Under the pieces are notes generated by a model, which worked only from the letters and a program-made list of their open reading frames with translations, made no database searches and was not told where the DNA came from. A DNA stretch of 40,328 nucleotides from a virus. This document shows positions 24,735 through 33,204 of this stretch, piece by piece (positions within the stretch are counted from its first letter, which is position 1; the number at the start of each line of letters is the position of its first letter). The translations under genes and the position numbers were made by a program. The DNA lies in IMG/VR virus record IMGVR_UViG_3300049810_002844, positions 1 to 40,328 of that record. The stretch is one strand, 5' to 3'.

Positions 24735-24744
24735 TTATTACACA
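24735..24744 (-). promoter_or_regulatory. TGTG-TAATAA promoter-like element before DUF1501 gene
   Basis: It lies in the 47-nt gap after the DUF1553 stop. The hexamer ends 7 nt before ATG 24727. It puts the bacterial-type gene under the same signal as head and fibre genes of this phage. Confidence 0.5.
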
Positions 24745-24774
24745 ATTAAAAATAAAAATCAAGGTTAAGATGGT

Positions 24775-27039
24775 TTATTTTACAAACATAAACTCATGTG
24801 TGTTGATTAATGTCCAAATAATTTCTTTATAAGGCTCTTTGTCTTTAACTATCTCTTCTTTAAAAATTCTTAATTCTGCCGAAGATGGAGATCTGCTTAA
24901 TATATATTTGTAACCGACAGCGATTTTATCATCTAAGGATTTTTTTGATTGAATGGATTTAATGATTTCAAAATTTTTATTTTTTAATAATCTAGTTTCA
25001 ACAAAACCATTTATGAGATTAAGGACTTGTGTCGCAGAGGCGCTTTTATTTGCATTTTCTATCTGTTCTCTATCTGAACCTCCGAACTCGCGAATTAAGT
25101 GTCCTACTGGAGCAGGAGAAGGTAATTCTGAGGCTCTGACAGAATTCCTGTCCTTTACGAAGTTCTGCTTGTATTCTTGCTTTCTTGCTTCTTGTTGGGA
25201 TTGATATTTATCAACGCAAGATTCGCAGCAAAACGCCAGAGTCTCTCCGTTTTCATTTAAAGCTAATAATGTTGGATCTATAGCTCTGCCAGGTTTAATT
25301 GGACAGTCGGTGTTAATGGGTTTACCGAATTTATTTTTATTTTCAGCTATTGGGGTTTTATTTATTTTTGACATAATTTGATTAAAAAGCTCTTCCCCAG
25401 ATAATGCTGATAGGTTTTGAAATTGCTGGTATCCTTTTGTGTTCTGTTCTAATCTTCGAGAGTCTAAATTATTAACGGTTAAATTTACTAGAGAATCCCA
25501 TATCTGCTCACCGCTCATTCTTTCCAAAATTGGCCCCTGGTAAAAAAATGGGACCGACCCTTGAGATTGCTTCTCAGGATTTGGGCCAGCGATCACCCAT
25601 TTAACATCTATAGGTATTGATGTGTCTTTATTGTCTTTTGGGATCACGTCTCTTGTGATCGACGCCCTTTCAAAAATTTTTGTGTTATAAAGTATCCTTA
25701 GAAATTCTTTTAAGTCGTAATCTAATGCAACCATTACTTTTTCTAAGTGCAATTGAAGCACTGGATCTGTTGCTAAAGTATCATCAAACATATTATCTAG
25801 CGGCTCTATCAAAGCTAACCCGAAAACTTCTTTCCATAATCTATTAACTATTACTGCTGTAAATCTTGGGTTAGAATCAGAAGCTAACCAATTTGCATAT
25901 GTTTCACGAGAACCCGCTTCTGGAGCTTTTGTTTTTACATCTATTTCTTTTCCAAAAATGGTTTTTCCAGATAAAGATTGGTTCGGTTTAGCATTATCAT
26001 ATTGATAATCTTTCGGCAAGTTGATTTTCCCATTACCTAAACTAGTTAATCCTGTTTGGAGTATATCTTGCGTATCTCTAACTGCATTCTGAATTTGTCT
26101 AGATTTTTGAGGTTCGTCAGACTGTTCAAGTTTTCTTCTTTCTTCTCTAGCCAATCTATTCAAGGAGTTTAAATTTTCTGCGCTTTTCATTCTTAAGTTA
26201 GTCGATCCGCTTGTGAATGCTGCCATTTCATAAAACTGTTTTTGTGTCCATCGATCAAAAGGGTGATCATGGCATTGGGCGCATTCAAGGCTTGTGCCAA
26301 GAAAAACCCTTACAGTATTAGCCATGCTGTCCAGGGGCATATTTGCGTCACGGGCAAAGTAACTAACGCCTTCATTTCCTTTAACCCATAAGGGCCCAGT
26401 AGATGATAATATTTCTCTCACCCATTCATCATAAGGCTGATTGTTAGAGATAAATTGTTTAATATAATTTTTATAAGGAATTCCTGAAATTCTATTATTC
26501 AGCCTATCTTTTACCCTGAGGATATCTGCCCAAAAATTAAACCAATGGCTAACATAACCCTCACTACCTAATAACTCATCTACTAATTTAGATCTTTTGT
26601 CGTTATCTCTACTCTCTGAAAAAGATTTAAACTCATTGATATTCGGAGTGCGTCCTATAATTTTCAAATAAGCTCTTCTTAAAAAAGTTTCATCATCAAT
26701 TTGTTTGTTTGGTCTTAAATTATATGATCTTAGTTTTTTCTCTGCCAAGCTATCAATATAATTTGAATGTTTTTTTAAGTCAAGTTCTGATAATGGTTTT
26801 TTGAATTTAGGTAAAGACTTATGCATTGGTGGAAAATTATTTTTAATATAAGCTTGGTTATCTTTGGTTAGTGAATCTATAGCTATTCTGAATAGCTGTA
26901 AATCGCTAGCCCTTTCAATTAAGGCGTGCGAAGAATTAGCTTCAAGGATTTTTCCTTCAAGGTTTTTCCCGTTATTAAAATAAAGAGTATCTGCAAAGCA
27001 GAAAGTTGTTGATAGTAATAAAAGCATTAATGTTTTCAT
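24775..27039 (-). CDS. DUF1549/DUF1553 protein with SHD1-like N-terminus and YHS-like insert
   Basis: The 754-residue exported protein. Sec signal peptide at residues 1-16 (cleavage near FA-DT). An SHD1-like domain, typical of Verrucomicrobia, at about 17-68 ends in LTKDNQAYIK. DUF1549 follows, with FLRRAYLKIIGRTPN, WFNFWADILR, the CAQCHDHPFDRW heme-type CxxCH motif at about 245-256, and QFYEMAAFT. DUF1553 lies in the C-terminal half (RFTAVIVNRLWKEVFG and ILSRSPSSAELRIF near the end). At about 575-620 a YHS/TRASH-like metal-binding insert is present (DCPIKPGRAIDP, then FCCESCVDKY). Start overlaps the Nudix stop (ATGA). Its substrate in bacteria is unknown, and presence in a phage replication operon is unusual. 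Confidence 0.9.
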   Translation of the reverse strand: MKTLMLLLLSTTFCFADTLYFNNGKNLEGKILEANSSHALIERASDLQLFRIAIDSLTKDNQAYIKNNFPPMHKSLPKFKKPLSELDLKKHSNYIDSLAEKKLRSYNLRPNKQIDDETFLRRAYLKIIGRTPNINEFKSFSESRDNDKRSKLVDELLGSEGYVSHWFNFWADILRVKDRLNNRISGIPYKNYIKQFISNNQPYDEWVREILSSTGPLWVKGNEGVSYFARDANMPLDSMANTVRVFLGTSLECAQCHDHPFDRWTQKQFYEMAAFTSGSTNLRMKSAENLNSLNRLAREERRKLEQSDEPQKSRQIQNAVRDTQDILQTGLTSLGNGKINLPKDYQYDNAKPNQSLSGKTIFGKEIDVKTKAPEAGSRETYANWLASDSNPRFTAVIVNRLWKEVFGLALIEPLDNMFDDTLATDPVLQLHLEKVMVALDYDLKEFLRILYNTKIFERASITRDVIPKDNKDTSIPIDVKWVIAGPNPEKQSQGSVPFFYQGPILERMSGEQIWDSLVNLTVNNLDSRRLEQNTKGYQQFQNLSALSGEELFNQIMSKINKTPIAENKNKFGKPINTDCPIKPGRAIDPTLLALNENGETLAFCCESCVDKYQSQQEARKQEYKQNFVKDRNSVRASELPSPAPVGHLIREFGGSDREQIENANKSASATQVLNLINGFVETRLLKNKNFEIIKSIQSKKSLDDKIAVGYKYILSRSPSSAELRIFKEEIVKDKEPYKEIIWTLINTHEFMFVK

Positions 27040-27488
27040 AGTTTTTTAATAATTTGTATGATCTCCTCGTCCATAGGGGTAGGTAAAGTGTTTATGTATT
27101 CTATGCGAAAGTATCCTGATTCAGTATGTTCATAGTCTAATTGTATGTCTTCTAGTTTATCTAAGGAATATTCAAATAGAGCTAAATCTCTAATTCTTGA
27201 CAAAATTTTTAATTTATTCTTATCTATAACTAAGCCTGTTTCTTCCAATACTTCTCTAACAGCAGCCTCTTCGTGGGTTTCCCCTTCTTCTACGGCGCCA
27301 CAAAAAGGAGACCAGTATCCGCCAAAATTTACTTTTTTATTTGAGAAAGGGCAGACTTCAATCCTTTTTGCAAGAACGATTAGGTCATTAAACCTTAGAA
27401 TGACGCCTGTGTTTTTTGCAGAACTAAAGCTCGAATGAGATTGCTCCGCATTTCCATGCTGGACATCCACTGTATTCTCGTTTTTCAA
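27036..27488 (-). CDS. Nudix hydrolase
   Basis: The 150-residue Nudix protein with a complete Nudix box at residues 64-86 (G-x5-E70-x7-R78-E79-V-L-E82-E83-T-G-L). It also has the GGYWSPFCGAVEEGE lead-in and a VKNTG-like first strand at about 25-40. It would hydrolyse a nucleoside diphosphate linked to X, perhaps sanitising nucleotides or decapping RNA. Start is TTG 27488, because AAGGG lies 8 nt upstream; GTG 27470 is an alternative. It overlaps the PD-(D/E)XK gene by 65 nt and the DUF1549 gene by 4 nt, so it is tightly packed in the replication operon. Confidence 0.9.
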   Translation of the reverse strand: MKNENTVDVQHGNAEQSHSSFSSAKNTGVILRFNDLIVLAKRIEVCPFSNKKVNFGGYWSPFCGAVEEGETHEEAAVREVLEETGLVIDKNKLKILSRIRDLALFEYSLDKLEDIQLDYEHTESGYFRIEYINTLPTPMDEEIIQIIKKL

Positions 27489-28500
27489 TTTTAAATCCCT
27501 TTTCTAATTTTTCTGATAATAGACCTTTCTCCTCAGGATATACACTTTTTTTTATATTTCCTTCTTTATCTAAGAGAACATAATATTCAAAAGGCTTTCT
27601 GAATTGACAAATAAATGCCTTAATCGGCTTCCCCTCTTTATCAAGAACCTCTTTACCTTTTGACATTTTGTACCCATCTTTGCCGCAAGACAGAGGGCCT
27701 CCGAAAGTGCCATCTTTCGGGTATGGCTGATTCGAGGCGAAATTTGATTTTGCTTCCTCCTCTGTAAAGTTTTCTAAATAATTCTGTATGCCAGAGAGTT
27801 CATATTCAAAACCTTCCAATACATCATCTGAAAGCTCTGCCATTTTAATTACTCCTGGCCCAGGCTGATCTAGCATATCTTTTTCAAGCTCGAATTTTAG
27901 AAATAAAAACTCACTAATACTTTTATATTGAGGGTATAATTTCTTAATAGCTAAACAATACATTAAATCCTGCATATTGTCGCTAATTTCTTTCCCTTTA
28001 AATTTTTGCTTGCTAGATTTAAAATCTCTAATTATTGCTGAGTTGTCTTCATATAAAAAAAGCTTATCAATAAAACCTCTGATATTGTACCTCTTTACTC
28101 CTTCGTCGATCTCTAAATTAAATTCTTTTTCGGAAAAAGAATCATTCATAGGGCCATAGTCTTCCCCAAAGAAATCGTAATTTAATCCATTGACCACCAT
28201 TCTATCAATGTCATCTAAACTTTCTTGGTTGTATACATCTAATTTTTTCGCATGTTTCTCAACCATTTTTTTAATTGATTCTACGCTCCATATAGATTGC
28301 GATTCTATTATTTTCTTAAAATGCTCCGCCCTTCTTTCGACTCCTAAAACCTCAAAAACCAAATGGCATATCCATCCTTTAGAAGCTCCATCATTACTCT
28401 TATCTGGAAGTTTAAGTACATACTTAGCCCAATAAAGCCAAGAACATTGCTGGGCTGTTTTGATCCTACTAGCGGAAAGAAATAAAGGTTTTTTACTCAT
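27424..28500 (-). CDS. PD-(D/E)XK nuclease, RecB/Cas4-like
   Basis: The 358-residue product. N-terminal SASRIKTAQQCSWLYWAKYVLKL (about 9-31) is the typical RecB/Cas4-type opening helix with a first Cys. A HLVFEVL helix follows, and motif II/III NIRGFIDKLFLYEDNSAIIRDFKSSKQK (about 135-165) has Asp and D-F-K-S-S-K, then QDLMYCLAI (Gln motif). C-terminal SCGKDG, FICQFRKPFEYY and SGCPAWKC cysteines resemble the iron-sulphur cysteines of AddB/Cas4 proteins. ATG start overlaps the primase stop by 4 nt. Likely acts on recombination or replication DNA ends. Confidence 0.8.
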   Translation of the reverse strand: MSKKPLFLSASRIKTAQQCSWLYWAKYVLKLPDKSNDGASKGWICHLVFEVLGVERRAEHFKKIIESQSIWSVESIKKMVEKHAKKLDVYNQESLDDIDRMVVNGLNYDFFGEDYGPMNDSFSEKEFNLEIDEGVKRYNIRGFIDKLFLYEDNSAIIRDFKSSKQKFKGKEISDNMQDLMYCLAIKKLYPQYKSISEFLFLKFELEKDMLDQPGPGVIKMAELSDDVLEGFEYELSGIQNYLENFTEEEAKSNFASNQPYPKDGTFGGPLSCGKDGYKMSKGKEVLDKEGKPIKAFICQFRKPFEYYVLLDKEGNIKKSVYPEEKGLLSEKLEKGFKIEKREYSGCPAWKCGAISFEL

Positions 28501-29576
28501 ATAGATTTTAAATTTTTAGCGAGGTTTTTACTGATTTTACCTTCAGACCAAATTTTTTCACAATACTCCTTGATCGCACTAACTTGATCTTCTGATAGTG
28601 CTGCCTCTAACTTGGAAGACCAATTAGAAAAATCTTCTTTACCCATATCTCCAAAATCGTTTTGTAAGGGTAGACACATTTTAATTTTGTGAGGCATGAA
28701 TAAGTGAGAAACCATTTTAAGAAAATTCTTGTGAGAGGAAATTAAGCCCCGGTTTTCTGTCGAAGACTCATCGTTGTTTAATGAGATTATAATGTTTTCT
28801 GGATTGATGAATGTTAAATAGTTTAATAGCTTATTTGAAAAATCTAAACCAAAGGAAACAAGGACGTTATCAAACCCATGTTTTTTTAAGTTTAATAAAT
28901 CACCTATACTTTCAACAATAATTACAAATTTATTTTTACTAATAGAATCTTCTGTGATCGAATCTGTAAACGCTGGATATATCCAATTGCTTTTCCTTCC
29001 TATATGTTTCCATTTTGGGCGGTTTGAATTATTACTATATATATCTCTTCCAGAAAAGCCGTGGATCTGCTTATTTTCATTAAATATTGGAAATACAAAT
29101 CTCTGATTTAGCTTTCCTGATGTTGCTAATCCTCCCTTGAGCGACTTTAATATTTCAGTATCTATGCCTTTATTGTTGTAGAATTTATAATGCGGAAGTA
29201 ATCTTGATAGCATTGACTCTGGATAAACTTCTTCCATTTCTATTTTTTTTGCATCAGTTGAAATAATTTTATCATATTTAAATCCTTTATCATCAGAAAT
29301 ATATTTTTTTACTTCTTCTGGATCATTTGTCCCCAGGGTGATTTGAACTAATCTGTGGAAACTATTGAATGTTGTGCCTTGGACATAGTCTTTCCACACT
29401 CCTGAGTTTTTATATATTTGTAAAGCTGTTGGATTATCTCCGTTTCTAAAAAGAGCGGTAGTTTGCCAGTAAGAACCTCTGTCACTTAACTTGTAACCAA
29501 GTCTTAAGAGGCTATCTTTAATTTCCTCTGGATCCATTTTATGAAAAGTTCGGCGCTTGAAAAAAGTCGTTTGCAT
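28497..29576 (-). CDS. DnaG-like primase
   Basis: The 359-residue product. An N-terminal domain shaped like the primase zinc domain but without its cysteines (YWQTTALFRNGDNPTALQIY) comes first. An RNAP-basal-like region (FVFPIFNENKQIHGFSGRDI, about 165-185) follows. A Toprim domain comes next with Glu in VIIVESIGDLLNLKKHG (about 225-240) and IIISLNNDE where the DxD is reduced to a single Asp. The C-terminal ~80 residues are helical. ATG 29576, preceded by AGGA 8 nt upstream, is inside the helicase gene (38-nt overlap). ATG 29537 is the alternative start just after the helicase stop. Partners with the adjacent DnaB in priming. Confidence 0.85.
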   Translation of the reverse strand: MQTTFFKRRTFHKMDPEEIKDSLLRLGYKLSDRGSYWQTTALFRNGDNPTALQIYKNSGVWKDYVQGTTFNSFHRLVQITLGTNDPEEVKKYISDDKGFKYDKIISTDAKKIEMEEVYPESMLSRLLPHYKFYNNKGIDTEILKSLKGGLATSGKLNQRFVFPIFNENKQIHGFSGRDIYSNNSNRPKWKHIGRKSNWIYPAFTDSITEDSISKNKFVIIVESIGDLLNLKKHGFDNVLVSFGLDFSNKLLNYLTFINPENIIISLNNDESSTENRGLISSHKNFLKMVSHLFMPHKIKMCLPLQNDFGDMGKEDFSNWSSKLEAALSEDQVSAIKEYCEKIWSEGKISKNLAKNLKSI

Positions 29577-31059
29577 TATTTAATCCTACATCTTCTATGT
29601 TCATACTTTCAGACAAGTCTTGCATGTCTCCTTTATCAGTAATATTAAAATTAGCAATATCTAAATTAATAGCATTTCTAACTTTTGCGCCATCAGGCAT
29701 CTCTACCAAACTTAAAGCCCTGACTACATCTTTACCTAAATCTCTATGTTTTAAGCATGTTAGTCTGTGAGAGCCGAAACCTTCTGGTTCGTTTTGTAGC
29801 TCGTCAGCAGTTTTTTTTCTAAGGCTGAATAAATGAGAGGCAAAGAAGGTAATTCTATCAGACAAAGACACGATGCTCTCATCGTCTACTATGGCATTAG
29901 AATTTCTGTTCCCAACAATACCACTCCTGTTACTTTGGACACTAGTTAACATAGCTATCATCGGGTCTTTCTCAAAGACGATATCAGTCTGAACTAACTT
30001 CTTAAATTTATCTACCATTTCTCCTACTACTTGCCATTCTGTTTTTGAATTAAAATTTTCGAATGTTGTTTTTATATAGTCAAAGTTTAATATCATTTTA
30101 TTTCCTCTTCCTACTTTTGAATAATAAAACCTTCTAACTAAATTTATCATATTATCTACAGACATTCCTCCTACGCTATAATAGTAAAATTTTAACTTTT
30201 CTATTTCTTTTAAACCGTTTCTCATTTGTTCAACCATTTCTTTTCCTGCGTTTCTCCATTTTCCTGTTTGAACTAAATGAAGTGGGACTCCTGTTATGGC
30301 AGCGCACTGTCTATTCATAATTTCTTCTTTGCTCATTTCTCCATTATCTAGATGTAATACTGGAACATTCCCATATTTTGCCGAAGTTTTTGAGCAAAAA
30401 TCCATACAGAACTGCGTTTTACCAACGCCAGACCTAGCAACAATAACGGTGATATTTCCAGGCTTAAGTAAAGATCCATATAAATTATTAATAGATTCGT
30501 GCGGACCCATGAAGCCAGATTCTTCGATAGGATTTTCCCCTCTTTCTTCCATAATATCTTTCATATCGGAGAATATATTTTCAGGATTACTTGACTCTTC
30601 TTGGAATACATTTACATTTTTATTATATATTGCATCTGCCGTATCAACAATATCCGAATAAGATGCGGTGTTTGGCAGGGACCTGACTTTTTCAATAATT
30701 TCTGATGAAGACTGACAGAGAGTTCTTTTTACAGAAAGCTTTTTTAACTCTTTTGCCGAAGCTACTACAGAACCTTCTGAGGTCTTTCTCATAGAAAGAG
30801 CCTTGATATAGTCTACAATATTTATATTATCTTCGAAATCAATCCCTAAAGATTTAACTCTTTCAGCAAGAACTATTTCATCGATCCTTTCTGTGTTATC
30901 TAAACCCTGCCTAAGCACACAAAATATTGTTTTGTTAACTTGACTAGCTTCACTAAAAAAATCTTCTTCTGAAATATAGTGTGCTACTTCTGGATAAATT
31001 TCTGGAAACTTAATTAAGCCTGATAAAAACTGTTGTTCACAATCGTAGGAATAAATCAT
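29539..31059 (-). CDS. dnaB: Replicative DNA helicase, DnaB-like
   Basis: The 506-residue DnaB-family helicase. The N-terminal domain (about 1-110, DCEQQFLSGLI, FFSEASQVNKTIF) is the primase-contact domain. The RecA-type ATPase core has Walker A ARSGVGKT (208-215), the LDNGEMSKEEIMNR H1a-like segment, Walker B MILNFDYIKT (about 319-328), and QSNRSG (H3-like) with a late arginine-finger region near LKHRDLGKDV. It follows a 34-nt gap with a weaker GTG-TTAATA element and is next to the primase gene, as in many phage replisomes. Confidence 0.9.
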   Translation of the reverse strand: MIYSYDCEQQFLSGLIKFPEIYPEVAHYISEEDFFSEASQVNKTIFCVLRQGLDNTERIDEIVLAERVKSLGIDFEDNINIVDYIKALSMRKTSEGSVVASAKELKKLSVKRTLCQSSSEIIEKVRSLPNTASYSDIVDTADAIYNKNVNVFQEESSNPENIFSDMKDIMEERGENPIEESGFMGPHESINNLYGSLLKPGNITVIVARSGVGKTQFCMDFCSKTSAKYGNVPVLHLDNGEMSKEEIMNRQCAAITGVPLHLVQTGKWRNAGKEMVEQMRNGLKEIEKLKFYYYSVGGMSVDNMINLVRRFYYSKVGRGNKMILNFDYIKTTFENFNSKTEWQVVGEMVDKFKKLVQTDIVFEKDPMIAMLTSVQSNRSGIVGNRNSNAIVDDESIVSLSDRITFFASHLFSLRKKTADELQNEPEGFGSHRLTCLKHRDLGKDVVRALSLVEMPDGAKVRNAINLDIANFNITDKGDMQDLSESMNIEDVGLNNANDFFQAPNFS

Positions 31060-31069
31060 ATAATTGTTA

Positions 31070-31079
31070 TATTAACACG
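31070..31079 (-). promoter_or_regulatory. Weak GTG-TTAATA element before dnaB
   Basis: Partial match to the recurrent element. The hexamer ends 10 nt before ATG 31059. It is weaker than the others and could be coincidental. Confidence 0.3.
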
Positions 31080-31093
31080 GCGTGCCTTAAATG

Positions 31094-31351
31094 TCAATCT
31101 CCTTCTGGGTTAATGTTGGGTCTTGTCGCTTCTTCTATTTCGCAAAGATAACTTTCTGCAGCCTTTCTTAGCCCCATTTCCACTATGGCTGTAGAACTCT
31201 GAGAAACTACTTGCGGTACGCCCTGTTGGTCAACAAAGAACAGTAAAAAACCTTTGTTTTCTTCAGAGAAGCCAGTGAATTCATAAATATTCTCTAGCAA
31301 TGATGGAGGCATACTAAATTGAGGCAAGTTTTCTGGGTCAAATTCGTCCAT
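31094..31351 (-). CDS. Hypothetical protein, 85 aa
   Basis: The 85-residue acidic protein has a Pro-rich start (DPENLPQFSMPPSLLENI), a hydrophobic strand GFLLFFVD, and a helical C-terminal half containing MGLRKAAESYLCEIEEA. No cysteine cluster, membrane segment or known motif. It starts 1 nt after the stop of the endonuclease-like gene in the replication operon. Not recognised. Confidence 0.65.
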   Translation of the reverse strand: MDEFDPENLPQFSMPPSLLENIYEFTGFSEENKGFLLFFVDQQGVPQVVSQSSTAIVEMGLRKAAESYLCEIEEATRPNINPEGD

Positions 31352-31352
31352 C

Positions 31353-31757
31353 TTATTTAATTACACCCTTATTTATTAATTCATCAATTTCTTTTTCCTC
31401 AAAGACCTCAATGAGCTTGATGTCATTCATTTCGCAATACTCTCTTTTTTGATGGTCTCGGCGCATTTGTGATATGAAGTTTATTTTGTTTTTGCCATGA
31501 AAATAAGGAACATACTTTACGTGCTGCCTACCCTGGACTTCTATAGCAATTCTTTTGTTCGCATTATAAAAATCAAACGACATTTTACTGCCGGCGACAG
31601 GGAACTCTTCGAATACAACATGGTTCTCCCATACATTTTTAAGCTTGCTTTTTACGGCGAATTGTATTTTGCTTTTGCTTTGAGCTTGCCAATCTATTCT
31701 ATATTTATAAGGCTTTGACACTCTTTTTGTCGCACCAGATAATGTTTTAAATTGCAT
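31353..31757 (-). CDS. PD-(D/E)XK endonuclease-like protein (VSR/DUF559-type fold), 134 aa
   Basis: A basic N-terminus, then a core with SFDFYNANKRIAIEVQGRQHVK (Asp and Glu-x-Gln of the PD-(D/E)XK type, about 60-80), a RRDHQKREYCEMN helix (about 97-110) and an IKLIEVFEEKE end strand. The layout matches small restriction-type or VSR-like endonucleases in phages, where IE-x-(D/Q)-G-x-Q-H precedes the RD-x-x-K-x-x-Y/F-C helix. It overlaps the recombinase gene by 11 nt. A recombination or repair role is inferred from context. Confidence 0.75.
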   Translation of the reverse strand: MQFKTLSGATKRVSKPYKYRIDWQAQSKSKIQFAVKSKLKNVWENHVVFEEFPVAGSKMSFDFYNANKRIAIEVQGRQHVKYVPYFHGKNKINFISQMRRDHQKREYCEMNDIKLIEVFEEKEIDELINKGVIK

Positions 31758-32844
31758 TAATTATATTTTTAAATTCTACATATAGAAAATCAAGTAGTTT
31801 ATCATTGCTCTCCAGATAAGAAAGGAACTTTTGCTCTCCTTGAAATTTTGATTCAAATTCTATTTCTTGAGATTCTAATTCAGATTTAAGCTCTTCACTA
31901 AAAGATATCCACGCGCCGCTTTTAGAGGCCATCTGGAATGTAAACATTAAGTCAACAACTTCTTTTGCTACCCAGATTGAATTTCCGTCTTTTTGTCCAT
32001 ATCTAATAGGATACTTCACAACACTGCCAGTCTTTTCGTTAATGCTTTTCCTGAATCTTATTTTACAATAATGACCAATAGGGTCACCTTTATCTTCAAT
32101 TTTTGTTGCTGACGGATTGGTATACATTATATCTCCACTCCAACGCTCTTCAAATTCTAAAATAAAGTTTGCGTAATGCTTAACAGCATTTCCGCCTGCC
32201 TGTTTTACTTTAGGTCCGCCTCTAGAGGCATACGGGTTTGTTGCAACCTCAACTCTCACCTGAGATGTAAGTATCATCATATGTCCCATTTTACTGATAG
32301 GGAGAACCATTTTCTTTAAAAAGACAGAGGTTATTAACGCTCCTCCAGCTACCTGTTCTGGTTCGTCGAAGCCTTTATCAATATCATTAATTCTGCATAA
32401 AGCATCGACGCTATCTACAATAAACATAAACTTTCTGTTTTCAGTATTATTAAATACAAGCTCTCGAATTAATTCAAATACCTTTTCAAAAATATTACAA
32501 TCAAATACGAAAAATCTTTCAGGTGAAGTATCAACCCCACTTCGCTCCAAGAGCTCCTGGCTTAATCTCCCCTCACTTTTGATTACAACGATCATTGCAT
32601 CTTCACCAAAATGATCTTGGAAATTTTTCGCAAAACCTAAAGCGCAGCTAGTTTTACCACCTTCATTAACGCCTGTAAATCTATGCGCACCCGCAGTTAA
32701 ACCTCCACTTAAGGCTATATCCAAATTAATACTACCCGAGGGTATTTTGTAATTTAAATCTTCAAAATTATTGAAATGATATTTTTTATTATTCTTATCC
32801 GCTAGGAAAGAATTAATCTGATCTAATGCTTCTGTTTTACTCAC
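31747..32844 (-). CDS. RecA/UvsX-like recombinase
   Basis: The 365-residue strand-exchange ATPase. Walker A GVNEGGKT (58-65) resembles GPESSGKT of RecA. Walker B is FMFIVDSVDAL (about 134-144), a SQVRVE segment follows, and the L2-type GGNAVKHYANFILEFEE (about 208-224) matches RecA GGNALKFYA. GTG start: AAGGAGGT lies just upstream and the stop of the preceding gene overlaps by 8 nt. Role: recombination-dependent replication or repair with the adjacent helicase, primase and nucleases. Confidence 0.9.
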   Translation of the reverse strand: MSKTEALDQINSFLADKNNKKYHFNNFEDLNYKIPSGSINLDIALSGGLTAGAHRFTGVNEGGKTSCALGFAKNFQDHFGEDAMIVVIKSEGRLSQELLERSGVDTSPERFFVFDCNIFEKVFELIRELVFNNTENRKFMFIVDSVDALCRINDIDKGFDEPEQVAGGALITSVFLKKMVLPISKMGHMMILTSQVRVEVATNPYASRGGPKVKQAGGNAVKHYANFILEFEERWSGDIMYTNPSATKIEDKGDPIGHYCKIRFRKSINEKTGSVVKYPIRYGQKDGNSIWVAKEVVDLMFTFQMASKSGAWISFSEELKSELESQEIEFESKFQGEQKFLSYLESNDKLLDFLYVEFKNIINAI

Positions 32845-33169
32845 TTAAGAACCTCCTTATTGTTTTTTTTATAATTGGTTTATAAGGCACCTTGCCTCCT
32901 GATTTTCTTCCAAGCTTGTATTCATTATATTGATTTGCTGGGCTTTGGCAAAATTCTTTATATTTTTTCTCTAAAATTTTTTTACCATGATCTGTTTTAA
33001 AGAAGTATAGAGATTTTACTTTTTTATTTATTTTAAACCAATCCCAGAACTTAGGTTTACTATATTTTTTAAGTAAACTATTGAGTATGCTGTATTGTTT
33101 AATATAGTCTTGTTTACCGTTTAAAGTTTCTTTAACAAGAAGTTTTTGGATTATTTCTTTTTTTTTCAC
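32837..33169 (-). CDS. Hypothetical lysine-rich protein, 110 aa
   Basis: The 110-residue, very basic protein (Lys above one fifth), helix-rich, with aromatic FWDWF and LYFF patches and a KSGGKVPYKPI tail. It looks nucleic-acid binding. GTG start at 33169 falls 6 nt after the end of the TATACT box of a consensus promoter, so this is the first gene of the replication operon with a predicted leaderless mRNA. The 8-nt overlap with the recombinase gene suggests coupling, and a mediator or single-strand-DNA-related role is possible (speculative). Confidence 0.7.
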   Translation of the reverse strand: MKKKEIIQKLLVKETLNGKQDYIKQYSILNSLLKKYSKPKFWDWFKINKKVKSLYFFKTDHGKKILEKKYKEFCQSPANQYNEYKLGRKSGGKVPYKPIIKKTIRRFLSE

Positions 33170-33175
33170 TAATAG

Positions 33176-33204
33176 AGTATAGCAAAAAAAAAATCTTATG
33201 TCAA
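33176..33204 (-). promoter_or_regulatory. Consensus sigma70 promoter of the replication operon
   Basis: On the minus strand TTGACA (33204-33199), 17-nt spacer containing a ten-A/T run, TATACT (33181-33176). Perfect -35 and near-perfect -10. Start of transcription is expected at about 33169, the GTG start codon itself. The -35 box lies in the last two codons of the upstream gene. Confidence 0.9.

Noticed and set aside
24743-24745. TTG at 24745 as start of the DUF1501 gene
   Set aside because: The codon belongs to the TGTG-TAATAA element; ATG 24727 gives a standard Tat-signal start.
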